Part shown: positions 26,428 to 34,465 of the stretch, piece after piece | How the letters are laid out: each line of letters begins with the position of its first letter | How positions within the stretch are numbered: position 1 is the first letter of the stretch | From: Pandoraea anhela | Lineage (GTDB): Bacteria; Pseudomonadota; Gammaproteobacteria; Burkholderiales; Burkholderiaceae | Assembly: GCF_902459655.1 (NCBI RefSeq) | Contig: NZ_CABPSB010000013.1 | Coordinates: 62,001-126,000 of the forward strand | Direction of reading: 5' to 3' | Length of the DNA stretch: 64,000 nt | Notes under the pieces: model-generated | Told to the model about the DNA's origin: nothing | Seen by the model: only the letters and a program-made list of their open reading frames with translations | Databases searched by the model: none | Made by a program: the position numbers and the translations under genes

Positions 26428-27225
26428 TCAAACGGCGCTGCGTTTCAAGAAGCCTTCGATAAGAGTTGCGAAATATGGCGGACACTCCTGCATTGGGTAA
26501 TGACCGCAGTTGGGGATGACTTTCAGTTCTGCGTTCGGATGCCATGCGAGAAAAGTGCGCGCCATTGCCTCCGAATCCAGTCCGGGATCCTTATCACCGA
26601 CGATGACCAAATACGGTGTTTCAAGACCCCGAACGTCATCGACGAAATTTGCCGTAACGAACATGTCGAGGTATCTGGCCCGGCAGGCAGGTGAGACTGT
26701 GTCGCGGCTTTGTCGGACCTTACGTTCAGCCCACGAATCGGAAAGTCCTCCGGTGACGAAGCGAAACAACCGGCGAAGGGCATCGTCGTCTTTTATGGTG
26801 CTGACAAAGAAAGCCCGTGCATCAGGACTCAACCGATTTCCAGCTGCGGAAACGGGACACACTGCGATCGCGCTCGTGACGCGGGATGGTGCGTCCGCCG
26901 CGATACGTTGCGTGACCATTCCCGTCATCGAGTGGCCGACGATATGAAAGTGCCTCCAACCAAGGCGGTCAGCGAGCATGAGGCAATCGGCTGCGGTCTC
27001 CTCGACCGTGAATTCACCGTCAAGGTTGATGGATTGCCCGTAGCCGCGCAAATCGGCGAAAACGTAGGTAAACGAATGGCCATCGAGCCAAGGCATAACT
27101 GCCTCATAGCTGGAATGGTCGCCGAGCCAGTCGTGCATGACCAGCACGCGAATTGGACCATTGCCATACTGCACATATCCGAGACCGGCGTCAGAGCCGG
27201 AACGGGTTTCAAGAGAGACTTTCAT
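26428..27225 (-). CDS. Alpha/beta-hydrolase fold protein
   Basis: 265 residues. The nucleophile elbow GHSMTG (Ser near residue 98), the acid in VGDKDPG and the catalytic His in NCGHYPMQE form the usual triad. The oxyanion region is MHDWLGDHSSY near residue 30, followed by FADLRGYGQS. This is the soluble cytoplasmic esterase/haloperoxidase/lactonase branch; there is no signal peptide. The substrate is unknown. The gene stands alone on the minus strand, with a 14-bp hairpin in its leader (27261-27292) that could stop or modulate transcription before the start codon. Confidence 0.87.
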   Translation of the reverse strand: MKVSLETRSGSDAGLGYVQYGNGPIRVLVMHDWLGDHSSYEAVMPWLDGHSFTYVFADLRGYGQSINLDGEFTVEETAADCLMLADRLGWRHFHIVGHSMTGMVTQRIAADAPSRVTSAIAVCPVSAAGNRLSPDARAFFVSTIKDDDALRRLFRFVTGGLSDSWAERKVRQSRDTVSPACRARYLDMFVTANFVDDVRGLETPYLVIVGDKDPGLDSEAMARTFLAWHPNAELKVIPNCGHYPMQECPPYFATLIEGFLKRSAV

Positions 27226-27260
27226 TGCAGGGTTCCATTATGGTTGCAGGAACCAAAACG

Positions 27261-27292
27261 AAACGCCCTCCCGGCGGACCGGGAGGGCGTTT
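27261..27292. terminator. Strong 14-bp hairpin in the leader of the hydrolase gene
   Basis: Arms AAACGCCCTCCCGG (27261-27274) and CCGGGAGGGCGTTT (27279-27292) enclose a CGGA loop. On the minus strand the stem is followed by CGTTTTGG, on the plus strand by TGAAAG. Its form is that of an intrinsic terminator, yet it lies only 36 bases before the hydrolase start and no gene ends here on either strand. It may be an attenuator or the leftover terminator of a lost gene. Confidence 0.6.
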
Positions 27293-27562
27293 TGAAAGTA
27301 AAGTCATCCTATCAATCTCCCGAGCATGGGTCAATAGGCGAGCGCGCGACGGGCACGTGACCGAAGCACGGACATCGAGCGCCGCTCGTGCATACGCGTT
27401 TACGCCGGTCGAACGACCGCAATTGGCCGAAAGCGGTCGTAACACTTTGACCGCTACATGACCCGTGCCCGGCAGCATGGCCTACTGGTCACCCCTACCC
27501 CGCTACGCCGTTACCGTTTTTATTACTAATAACAAAAGCAACCCGACGCACGCTTCCCCAGC
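27293..27562. other. Intergenic region before the exporter gene
   Basis: 270 bases with no supported gene. It contains the second copy of the short motif TGGCCGAAAGCGGTC (27424-27438) with nearby GCGGTC/GACCGC repeats, a composition often seen in dispersed repeats. An AT-rich stretch at 27512-27540 leads into the exporter promoter. Confidence 0.45.
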
Positions 27563-27573
27563 ATGTTAGAATC

Positions 27574-27587
27574 TTTGACTGATCAAA
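27574..27587. promoter_or_regulatory. Candidate MarR operator at exporter promoter
   Basis: TTTGA-CTGA-TCAAA is an inverted repeat followed closely by another TTGATC. It overlaps the region of TTAGAAT (27566-27572), a possible -10 box. MarR-type regulators commonly bind TTGA..TCAA sites, and one is encoded in the same operon. No clear -35 was found. Confidence 0.35.
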
Positions 27588-27604
27588 CATTGATCCGTCC
27601 AAAA

Positions 27605-29200
27605 ATGGCTCCCAGTCCTAACACCCCGCATTCGGCGGGGCAGGTGTTGCCGTTCCGGCAGTCGCTCGTGGCGATGCTCGGCCTTTGTTTCTGCACGATG
27701 TTGGTGGCGCTCGACCAGACGGTCGTCGGTACTGCGCTGCCGACCATCGTCGCGGAACTCAAGGGGTTCGAGTATTACGCCTGGGTCGCGACGTCGTATC
27801 TCCTCACCTCCGTCATTACCGTCCCCATCTTCGGGCGACTCGGCGATTTCTACGGTCGCAAGCGCTTCGTGATGGCCGCGATCATCGTCTTCACCGCGGC
27901 ATCCGTGCTCTGTGGCGCGGCGAACAGCATGCCGTTCCTCGTGATTGCGCGCGCGCTGCAAGGCATCGGCGGCGGCATGCTCGTCGGCACCGCCTTCGCC
28001 TGTGTGCCCGAACTGTTTCCCGATCCGCATGTGCGCCTGCGCTGGCAAGTCATGCTCAGTTCCGCCTTCGGTATCGCAAATGCCATCGGGCCGTCGCTCG
28101 GCGGTTTCCTCACGGAAGCCTACGGCTGGCGCTCGGTCTTCTACGTCAATTTGCCCGTCGGTCTGCTCGGCGTCTGGTTCGTCGGACGTCACCTGCCGCA
28201 AATGCGCGCCGACGAACACAGCAAGGCAAGCATCGACTGGCTCGGCGCCGCGCTCATTACCGCCGCGCTGGGCAGCTTGCAGATGCTCGTCGAATGGCTC
28301 CCCGCCGACGGTATCTCGCGCGGTGTCGTCACGCTTTTCGTCGTGCTCGTCGTCTCGTCTTTCGCCCTCTATTGGTGGGAGCGCCGCGTCTCGCACCCGA
28401 TCCTGCCGTTCGAGATGTTTCGCGACAAGAGCCTTGCGCCACTCTTCGTGCTGTCGGTGTTCGCCGGCTTCGCCATGTTCGGACTGCTGTTCTACGCACC
28501 TCTCCTGCTGCAAGGCGGCTTCGGGCTCTCGCCGCGTGAAACCGGCTTGCTGATCACGCCGCTGGTCGTCTGCATTACCGTGGGCAGCATCGTGAACGGG
28601 CGTCTGATTACCCGGCTGCCGAACCCGAACGTGATGCTCTACGGCGGCTTTTTGCTGCTCGCCCTCGCCTGCGCCGGCGTGATCACCACGCATCGCGGTA
28701 CCCCCCACGCGCTGATCGCCTCGTACATGTTCCTCGCCGGGCTGGGCCTCGGTTTCGTCATGCCGAATCTCACCGTCTTCGCACAGGAAGTCGCGGGCCG
28801 CGTGCATCTGGGCATCGCGACTGCACTCATGCAATCGCTGCGTATGATCGGCGGGATGCTGGGTACGGCCATCGTCGGCACGCTCGTCAATCACAGCTAC
28901 ACCGCACGCGTGAGCGACGCCCTCGCCGCCAACGATGGCACGCGCTGGACATCGCAACTCTCCGATCCGCAAATGCTCGTCAATGCACAAGCGCAAAACG
29001 ACTTCCTCATGACGCTTGCCCACATGGGCCAGAATGGCGCACTGTTTATCGAGTCGGCCCGATCGTCGCTCGTCGCGGCGATTCACAACGGACAGATGGT
29101 GTCGCTCGCGGCGGCGCTGGCCGGGTTGTGGTGCGTCAGGCGGGTGCCCCTCATTCGGCTCACGCGCGGTGCGAAACCGCAGCCGCCTGCCGGGGAGTGA
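27605..29200 (+). CDS. MFS multidrug exporter, DHA2 (EmrB/QacA) family
   Basis: 531 residues from ATG 27605, or 545 from an in-frame ATG at 27563. I prefer the internal start because the first 14 codons overlap a -10-like TTAGAAT and a TTTGA-N4-TCAAA operator-like site. Fourteen membrane helices are expected. Motif C and A landmarks are visible: LDQTVVGTALPTIVAEL, GRLGDFYGRKRF, RALQGIGGGMLVG, GPSLGGFLTEAYGWRSVFYV. It would use the proton gradient to expel toxic compounds; substrates are unknown. A MarR-family gene follows four bases after its stop, so exporter and regulator form one operon. Confidence 0.88.
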   Translation: MAPSPNTPHSAGQVLPFRQSLVAMLGLCFCTMLVALDQTVVGTALPTIVAELKGFEYYAWVATSYLLTSVITVPIFGRLGDFYGRKRFVMAAIIVFTAASVLCGAANSMPFLVIARALQGIGGGMLVGTAFACVPELFPDPHVRLRWQVMLSSAFGIANAIGPSLGGFLTEAYGWRSVFYVNLPVGLLGVWFVGRHLPQMRADEHSKASIDWLGAALITAALGSLQMLVEWLPADGISRGVVTLFVVLVVSSFALYWWERRVSHPILPFEMFRDKSLAPLFVLSVFAGFAMFGLLFYAPLLLQGGFGLSPRETGLLITPLVVCITVGSIVNGRLITRLPNPNVMLYGGFLLLALACAGVITTHRGTPHALIASYMFLAGLGLGFVMPNLTVFAQEVAGRVHLGIATALMQSLRMIGGMLGTAIVGTLVNHSYTARVSDALAANDGTRWTSQLSDPQMLVNAQAQNDFLMTLAHMGQNGALFIESARSSLVAAIHNGQMVSLAAALAGLWCVRRVPLIRLTRGAKPQPPAGE

Positions 29201-29204
29201 TGCG

Positions 29205-29795
29205 ATGCCGACGCCTCAAAAACGTAACGTCATCCAGCAACTGAGCCAGACGTATCGCTCGATGATGCTGGCATTCGACGCGCAGGTCGGACACCCCTTG
29301 CCGCGCTGGCGCATCATCCTCGCGCTGGCCGAGCGCGGCACCTGCTCGCAAAAGTTTCTTGCCGAGCATTGCCGGCTCGATCCGGCGTCGCTCACGCGTC
29401 AGCTTCAGTCGATGGAGGCGTTGGGCTGGCTGTCGCGTGCGACCGATCCCGACGATAACCGCCTGACGAATGTCACCCTGACGCAGGCCGGTATGGCCGT
29501 GCACGACGACGCCACGCCGCGCCGTCAGGCTTTCTTCGACAACGCGCTCGAAGGCATGACGCCCGAAGAAATCGCGACACTGGAAAGCGCGCTCACACAC
29601 CTCGAAGCGCAGTTCAAGGCGATGGTGTCGCGTGCGAAAGTGGGAACCTCCCTTGACGCCGGGCCAAGTGCGAACGGCGACACGAAGCGGCGGGCCTCGC
29701 GCGCGCCGCAAGCGCAAGCGTCCGATCCGCCTACTGTGCCGAGCGCATCCCCCGCGCCTGCGGTGCGCAAGCGCGCGTCGCGCAGTCGGACATAG
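29205..29795 (+). CDS. MarR-family transcriptional regulator with C-terminal tail
   Basis: 196 residues, longer than the usual 140-160. The winged HTH core is clear: WRIILALAERGTCSQKFLAE, then CRLDPASLTRQLQSMEALGW LSRATDPDDNRLTNVTLTQAG with the DDNR wing. After about residue 145 comes a low-complexity Ala/Ser/Pro/Arg tail (SDPPTVPSASPAPAVRKRAS) that may be disordered or bind DNA nonspecifically. GGGGAG lies seven bases before the ATG. It directly follows the exporter gene and is its probable repressor. A strong terminator at 29801-29837 ends the operon. Confidence 0.9.
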   Translation: MPTPQKRNVIQQLSQTYRSMMLAFDAQVGHPLPRWRIILALAERGTCSQKFLAEHCRLDPASLTRQLQSMEALGWLSRATDPDDNRLTNVTLTQAGMAVHDDATPRRQAFFDNALEGMTPEEIATLESALTHLEAQFKAMVSRAKVGTSLDAGPSANGDTKRRASRAPQAQASDPPTVPSASPAPAVRKRASRSRT

Positions 29796-29800
29796 CGTGA

Positions 29801-29837
29801 AAAAAAAGCCGCTTCAACCATTGAAGCGGCTTTTTTT
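29801..29837 (+). terminator. Intrinsic terminator after MarR gene
   Basis: A 17-base arm (seven A then GCCGCTTCAA, 29801-29817), CCA loop and the matching arm ending in seven T (29821-29837). It is symmetric, so it could also act on the minus strand for the convergent deaminase gene ending at 29956. Confidence 0.93.
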
Positions 29838-29955
29838 GCGCGGCGAGGCGCGGCGTTTGGGGCACGCGCTCGTGCGGGCGATGGTGCGGGCGATAGCGCA
29901 TGCGTCAGCGCAAGCGCCCAAGTCGATCCGCCGCGAGATGCCTCGCAGGTCGCCA

Positions 29956-31227
29956 TCAGAAGAACGTCTGCACGATTTCCACGACGTTGTAGTCGCTGTC
30001 GACGACGGGCAAGTGACGCCATTTGTCGAACGTCAGACACGGATGCGAGATGTCGAACGCGATCATGTCGCCAACGCGAATATCGTCGCCCGGCGCAATG
30101 CGCAAATACGCGTGCTGATCCATCATGCCCGTGATCTCCCAATGCTCCGGCGTCGCCCTCGGCGCCTTGCTCTCGCCGGGACGGAACTGCTGCGCCGGTT
30201 CCGGCATGCCGGCATCGAACGCCGCATCGCGCTTGCCCAGGGCAATGATCGCGCGCTCCGGTTCCGGGATCGATTGCACATACGTCCAGAGTTGCAGCGC
30301 CGGTTGCAGTTGCGAGCGCATCTGCTTCGCGATCGGGTTGCGCGTGGCGATCTGCGCCTGCGCCGCCTTGTAGATGCCCACGTCGTGCGTGAGATAGCAG
30401 CCGGGGCGCAGCACGACGTCCAGCGGTGCGCCCACATCCTTGTGCGCGAATTCGTCGGCCACCACGTCATACCACGCGGAACCCGCGCCCGAGAGCACGG
30501 CAGGCGAACGGTCGATGCGACCCGCTGCGACAAGCTCACGCGTAATGGTCACGGCACGTTGCAGGAAAGCGCGGATGTCGGCTTCGGTGCTGAGCACGCC
30601 CTCATAGACTTCCACCCCCGCGAGCTTCACGGCGTCCTGATACCGCGTGAGGGCGTCGAGCACGGCTTGCTGTTGCGCGGCGTCGCGAACGCCGGTGCGT
30701 CCGCCCGTGACGCCCAACTCGATGAGCACCTGGATTTTCTGACCGCGCGCGCGGAAATACTCGCCCAGATGCTCGACCGCGGCGGCGGAATCCACCAGAC
30801 AGAAGAATTCGAAATCGTCGTCCTTGAGCAAGTCGGCAATCATCGTCATATTGCGCTTGCCGACGAGCTGGTTGGCCATGAGCACGCGTCGCACACCGTG
30901 GTGATACGCCGCGAAGGTCTGCTGCGCCGTGGCCAGTGTGATGCCCCACGCGCCGCCGTCGAGCTGGCGACGGAACAGCTTCGGCGCCATCGTCGTCTTG
31001 CCATGCGGAGCAAGCTTCACGCCGTATTCATGGACGAAACGCTGCATCCACGCGAGGTTGTGGCGGATCTTGTCCTCGTATAACACGGCCGTCGGCAGGC
31101 TCAGGTCCTCATCGAGCAGATTCCACCCCAAACCGGTCGTCTCGGAAGGGGAGCGCGGGGCGTCCAGCGCACCCAGACCCTTGTTGAGGGTATCGATCAT
31201 GCCATGTTGATAGTTTGTATCACTCAT
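29956..31227 (-). CDS. D-serine dehydratase-like PLP amino-acid deaminase
   Basis: 423 residues of the fold-type III (alanine racemase-like) D-serine dehydratase / D-threonine aldolase family. The Schiff-base Lys is K77 in KLAPHGKTTMAPKLF. The C-terminal beta domain ends with DISHPCLTFDKW, whose His and Cys, two apart, match the zinc ligands of eukaryotic D-serine dehydratase. It should eliminate or deaminate D-amino acids to 2-oxo acids through an enamine/imine. The start at 31227 has GAGGA seven bases upstream; an earlier in-frame ATG adds a poor leader. It is divergent from the RpiR regulator and next to genes for an N-acyl-D-amino-acid deacylase and RidA, which support a D-amino-acid catabolic role. 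Confidence 0.85.
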   Translation of the reverse strand: MSDTNYQHGMIDTLNKGLGALDAPRSPSETTGLGWNLLDEDLSLPTAVLYEDKIRHNLAWMQRFVHEYGVKLAPHGKTTMAPKLFRRQLDGGAWGITLATAQQTFAAYHHGVRRVLMANQLVGKRNMTMIADLLKDDDFEFFCLVDSAAAVEHLGEYFRARGQKIQVLIELGVTGGRTGVRDAAQQQAVLDALTRYQDAVKLAGVEVYEGVLSTEADIRAFLQRAVTITRELVAAGRIDRSPAVLSGAGSAWYDVVADEFAHKDVGAPLDVVLRPGCYLTHDVGIYKAAQAQIATRNPIAKQMRSQLQPALQLWTYVQSIPEPERAIIALGKRDAAFDAGMPEPAQQFRPGESKAPRATPEHWEITGMMDQHAYLRIAPGDDIRVGDMIAFDISHPCLTFDKWRHLPVVDSDYNVVEIVQTFF

Positions 31228-31307
31228 TGGGATTCCTCCACGGTTCGGTGCGCCGACGATCGCCGGATGGTCCCTATAATAACGTTTAATTACCAGCATT
31301 TGACAGA

Positions 31308-31326
31308 TTTGTTATAAAGTAACAAA
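31308..31326. promoter_or_regulatory. Candidate RpiR operator, 19-nt palindrome
   Basis: TTTGTTA-TAAAG-TAACAAA is a perfect 7-5-7 inverted repeat in the 163-base divergent region between the deaminase and the RpiR gene. The surrounding DNA is AT-rich and contains TTGACA (31300-31305). RpiR-family proteins bind palindromes of this length, so it is a good operator candidate for both promoters. Confidence 0.5.
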
Positions 31327-31390
31327 AGTGCCCTAGAAATTTTCAGAACTAACTTAGGCGACGCCTTGCGCTGCCGCACCGACCCGAGAT

Positions 31391-32272
31391 ATGGCCGAAA
31401 CCTTCGATATCGTGACGCGTGTTGCCGAACGCAGCGACGTGCTGAGTCAGGCAGAACGCAAAGTTGCCCAAGTGGTGCTGGAAGACGTGGCGGGCGCGGC
31501 GGCGGCGTCGATCAATGTGCTGGCCGAACGTGCCGGGGTGAGTGAGGCCAGCGTGACCCGCTTTGCCAAGGCGATGGGTTGCCGCGACGTGCGCGATCTC
31601 AAGCTGCGGCTCGCGCAGGCGGCGGTCGTCGGTCAGCGTTTTCTCGGGGCGAATGCCGTCAGTGCGCAGGAAGGCGCGGGCGAGACCATCGACCGGATCG
31701 CGGACGATATCCAGACGACGCTGCAACTCCATCGCGGACTTATCAAGCCCGAGACGGTGCGTCGCGCGGCCGAGCGTCTGCTCTGCGCACGCATGATCTA
31801 CGCGTTCGGGATGGGGGGCGGATCGTCGCTCATGGCCGATGAAGCGCGCTACCGGCTGGTGCGGCTCGGCCGTCCGGTGGCGAGCTACCAGGACGCCGTG
31901 CTGGCCCGCATGGTCGCCGGCACGCTCGGTCGTGAGGACGTCGTACTCGCGTTTTCGGTGAGCGGCCATACGCCCGAGATGGTGTCGGCGTGCGAAATCG
32001 CACGGGAGTACGGCGCGCAGGTGGTGGCGATCACGGCCACGGGGTCGCCGCTTGCGGCGCTGGCCGACGAGGTACTGCCGATCCGCGCGCTGGAAACCGA
32101 TTTCATTTTCAAACCGTCGTCGTCGCGCTACGCGATGCTGCTCGCCATGGATGTCCTGGCAACGGAGTTGGCGCTGCTCGCCAAACCGCAGAGCCAGGCG
32201 CTGTTACGACGGATCAAGTACGTGCTCGACACGCATCGGGGCGGCGGCGATCGTCAGCCTCTCGGAGACTGA
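31391..32272 (+). CDS. RpiR-family regulator (HTH + SIS domain)
   Basis: 293 residues. The N-terminal HTH_6 domain (about 1-80) reads LSQAERKVAQVVLEDVAG and SINVLAERAGVSEASVTRFA. The SIS sugar-phosphate-type domain (about 120-260) has YAFGMGGGSSLMADE, DVVLAFSVSGHTPEM and VVAITATGSPLAALADEV. RpiR proteins usually sense phosphosugars, but in this setting the ligand may relate to D-amino acids or their N-acyl forms. The gene ends one base before the deacylase start and so heads the operon regulator-deacylase-RidA. Divergent orientation to the deaminase suggests control of both units through the palindrome at 31308-31326. Confidence 0.9.
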   Translation: MAETFDIVTRVAERSDVLSQAERKVAQVVLEDVAGAAAASINVLAERAGVSEASVTRFAKAMGCRDVRDLKLRLAQAAVVGQRFLGANAVSAQEGAGETIDRIADDIQTTLQLHRGLIKPETVRRAAERLLCARMIYAFGMGGGSSLMADEARYRLVRLGRPVASYQDAVLARMVAGTLGREDVVLAFSVSGHTPEMVSACEIAREYGAQVVAITATGSPLAALADEVLPIRALETDFIFKPSSSRYAMLLAMDVLATELALLAKPQSQALLRRIKYVLDTHRGGGDRQPLGD

Positions 32273-32273
32273 C

Positions 32274-33791
32274 ATGACTGCCCCCCTCGCTAAACTTGCG
32301 AATCCCGCAAGTCTCGCTGATCGCACGGTCGATACCCTCATCACGAATGTTCGTCTGGCGGACGGCTCCGGCGCCCCCATGACGGACGATCGCTTCGACG
32401 TCGCCCTGCGCGACGGACGGATTCATGCCATGGCGCCTGCCGGCGATCTCTCCGCCTGGCAGGCCTCGCAACGCATCGACGGCCACGGCAACGTGCTGAG
32501 TCCCGGTTTCATCGACGTGCACACGCACGACGACACGAATGTCGTGCGTGCGCCGGAAATGACGCCGAAGCTCTCGCAGGGCGTGACGACCGTCGTCGTC
32601 GGCAATTGCGGCATCAGCGCGTCGCCCGTCACGCTCAAGGGGGATCCGCCCGACCCGATGAACCTGCTCGGCGACGCCGGCGCGTTCCGGTATCCGACGT
32701 TCAAGGCGTATGTCGATGCCCTTGAAAAGGCGCAACCGGCAATCAATGTCGCCGCGCTGATCGGGCATACGGCGCTGCGCAACAACCACATGGATCGCCT
32801 CGACCGTGCGGCGACCGAGGCCGAAATCGAAGGCATGCGCGCGCAACTTCGCGAGGCGCTCGACAACGGTGCGTTGGGACTGTCGACGGGACTGGCCTAC
32901 GCGAACGCGAATGCTGCGCCGACCGAGGAAGTCCTTGCGCTCGCGGAGCCGCTGGCGCAAGCCGGCGGTCTGTACGCGACGCACTTGCGCACCGAGTTCG
33001 CCGAAATTCTCGAAGCGCTCGACGAAGCCTTCCGTATTGGCCGTCATGCGCGCGTGCCGGTGGTCGTCTCGCACCTGAAGTGTGCCGGCGTCGATAACTG
33101 GGGGCGCAGCACCGAGATCCTCGACGCGCTCGACAAGGCGCAACGCTTCCAGCCGGTCGGCTGCGACTGCTATCCGTACACGGCCAGTTCGTCGACGCTC
33201 GATCTCAAGCAAGTGACCGACGATTTCGACATTCTCGTCACGTGGTCGCAACCGCATCCCGATCAGGGCGGCAAGCTGCTCGCGACGATCGCCGCCGAAT
33301 GGGATGTCGATCTGATGGAGGCGGCCAGGCGGTTGCAACCGGCAGGGGCCGTCTATCACTGCATGGAAGAGGCCGACGTGCAGCGCATTTTGCGGCACCC
33401 GGCGACGGTCGTCGGCTCGGACGGGCTACCCAACGATCCGCTGCCGCATCCGCGTCTGTGGGGGGCGTTCCCGCGTGTGCTGGGTCGCTACAGCCGCGAG
33501 CAGGCGCTGTTCCCCCTGGCGGAAGCCGTCCACAAGATGACGGGATTGTCGGCTGAGCGTTTCGGTCTGACCGAGCGGGGTTTCGTGCGCGAAGGGTATT
33601 GGGCCGATCTGGTGCTGTTCGATCCGGCGACCGTGGCCGATGCGGCGACGTTTACCGATCCGATGCAGCCCGCCTACGGCATTTCGGCCGTGTGGGTGAA
33701 CGGCGTGCTGTCGTGGCAGGACCGCGCACCGACGCAGAACGCACGCGCCGGACGTTTCGTGCGTCGCGGCACGCCGCAGCCGGTACTTTGA
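32274..33791 (+). CDS. N-acyl-D-amino-acid deacylase (D-aminoacylase)
   Basis: 505 residues of the amidohydrolase superfamily. Metal ligands appear in order: FIDVHTHDDTN (HxH near residue 80), VVGNCGISAS with the bridging Cys of the D-aminoacylase subtype, GHTALR, the His of VVSHLKCAG, and the catalytic Asp of VGSDGLPND. It hydrolyses N-acyl-D-amino acids to the free D-amino acid and a carboxylate (family knowledge). The start at 32274 has GGAG eight bases upstream, overlapping the end of the RpiR gene. Product and next enzyme fit: the D-amino acid would be deaminated by the enzyme at 29956. No signal peptide, so cytoplasmic. Confidence 0.9.
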   Translation: MTAPLAKLANPASLADRTVDTLITNVRLADGSGAPMTDDRFDVALRDGRIHAMAPAGDLSAWQASQRIDGHGNVLSPGFIDVHTHDDTNVVRAPEMTPKLSQGVTTVVVGNCGISASPVTLKGDPPDPMNLLGDAGAFRYPTFKAYVDALEKAQPAINVAALIGHTALRNNHMDRLDRAATEAEIEGMRAQLREALDNGALGLSTGLAYANANAAPTEEVLALAEPLAQAGGLYATHLRTEFAEILEALDEAFRIGRHARVPVVVSHLKCAGVDNWGRSTEILDALDKAQRFQPVGCDCYPYTASSSTLDLKQVTDDFDILVTWSQPHPDQGGKLLATIAAEWDVDLMEAARRLQPAGAVYHCMEEADVQRILRHPATVVGSDGLPNDPLPHPRLWGAFPRVLGRYSREQALFPLAEAVHKMTGLSAERFGLTERGFVREGYWADLVLFDPATVADAATFTDPMQPAYGISAVWVNGVLSWQDRAPTQNARAGRFVRRGTPQPVL

Positions 33792-33830
33792 ACCGATGTT
33801 GTTGAAAACGATTCGTTGAAAGGAGTGATG

Positions 33831-34223
33831 ATGAGCATCAAACGATATGGCGTGGAAGGCGGGCAGGGCACTGGGGGGCAGCGCATGCCGTTCGCACGCG
33901 CTACCGAGGCCGACGGTTTTCTGTTCGTGTCGGGCCAGACCCCGATGAAAGACGGCGAAGTGATCGACGGGGGCATCGTCGCCCAGTCGCATCAGGCCAT
34001 CCGGAACATGATCGCGATTCTGACGGAAGCCGGCTACGGCACGGAGCATGTGATGCGCATCGGCGTGTGGCTCGACGATCCGCGCGATTTCGCGTCGTTC
34101 AACAAGGTCTTCAAGGAATACTTCGGCGATCATCCGCCCGCACGAGCGTGTGTCGTGTCGAGCATGGTCATCGATTGCAAGGTCGAGGTGGATTGCGTCG
34201 CCTACAAGAAGCCGGCGGCATAA
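33831..34223 (+). CDS. RidA-family enamine/imine deaminase
   Basis: 130 residues of the YjgF/RidA family. Landmarks are FLFVSGQTPM, the Gln-rich helix QSHQAIRNMIAILTEAG, the substrate Arg in HPPARACV and the acidic end KVEVDCVAYKK. RidA hydrolyses reactive imines released by PLP deaminases and so protects other enzymes. Here it directly follows the deacylase gene and would handle the imine produced by the D-amino-acid deaminase. Two adjacent ATGs exist (33828 and 33831); the second has the better distance from AGGAG. A terminator follows at 34308. Confidence 0.88.
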   Translation: MSIKRYGVEGGQGTGGQRMPFARATEADGFLFVSGQTPMKDGEVIDGGIVAQSHQAIRNMIAILTEAGYGTEHVMRIGVWLDDPRDFASFNKVFKEYFGDHPPARACVVSSMVIDCKVEVDCVAYKKPAA

Positions 34224-34307
34224 GGTCAAAAGGTCGCGAGTTCGTAAGGTCGTCAGGGCAAAAGCCGCGCTTACGAAGCGCACTACGCACACTGCGCGGG
34301 ATCAGGA

Positions 34308-34337
34308 AAAGCCGACGTCGAACGTCGGCTTTTTTTA
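34308..34337 (+). terminator. Intrinsic terminator after RidA gene
   Basis: Stem AAAAGCCGACGT (34308-34319) with ACGTCGGCTTTT (34323-34334), CGA loop, then a total of seven T to 34337. It ends the RpiR-deacylase-RidA operon and isolates it from the chaperone unit that follows. Confidence 0.93.
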
Positions 34338-34465
34338 TGCCGCGATTTTGCGTTGGCGGGCACCTGGGTTTCCGTTTCACAAAGTTTACGGCCCACCTTC
34401 GATGGCTGCATTTTTTTGTCGCCCGCAGTCTTCAGCTTCCTTACCCGACAACTGACAGGAGGCCG

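Noticed and set aside
27566-29086. A minus-strand frame opposite the EmrB-type exporter
   Set aside because: His/Asp/Arg-rich, without hydrophobic helices or motifs; the exporter is full length on the plus strand.
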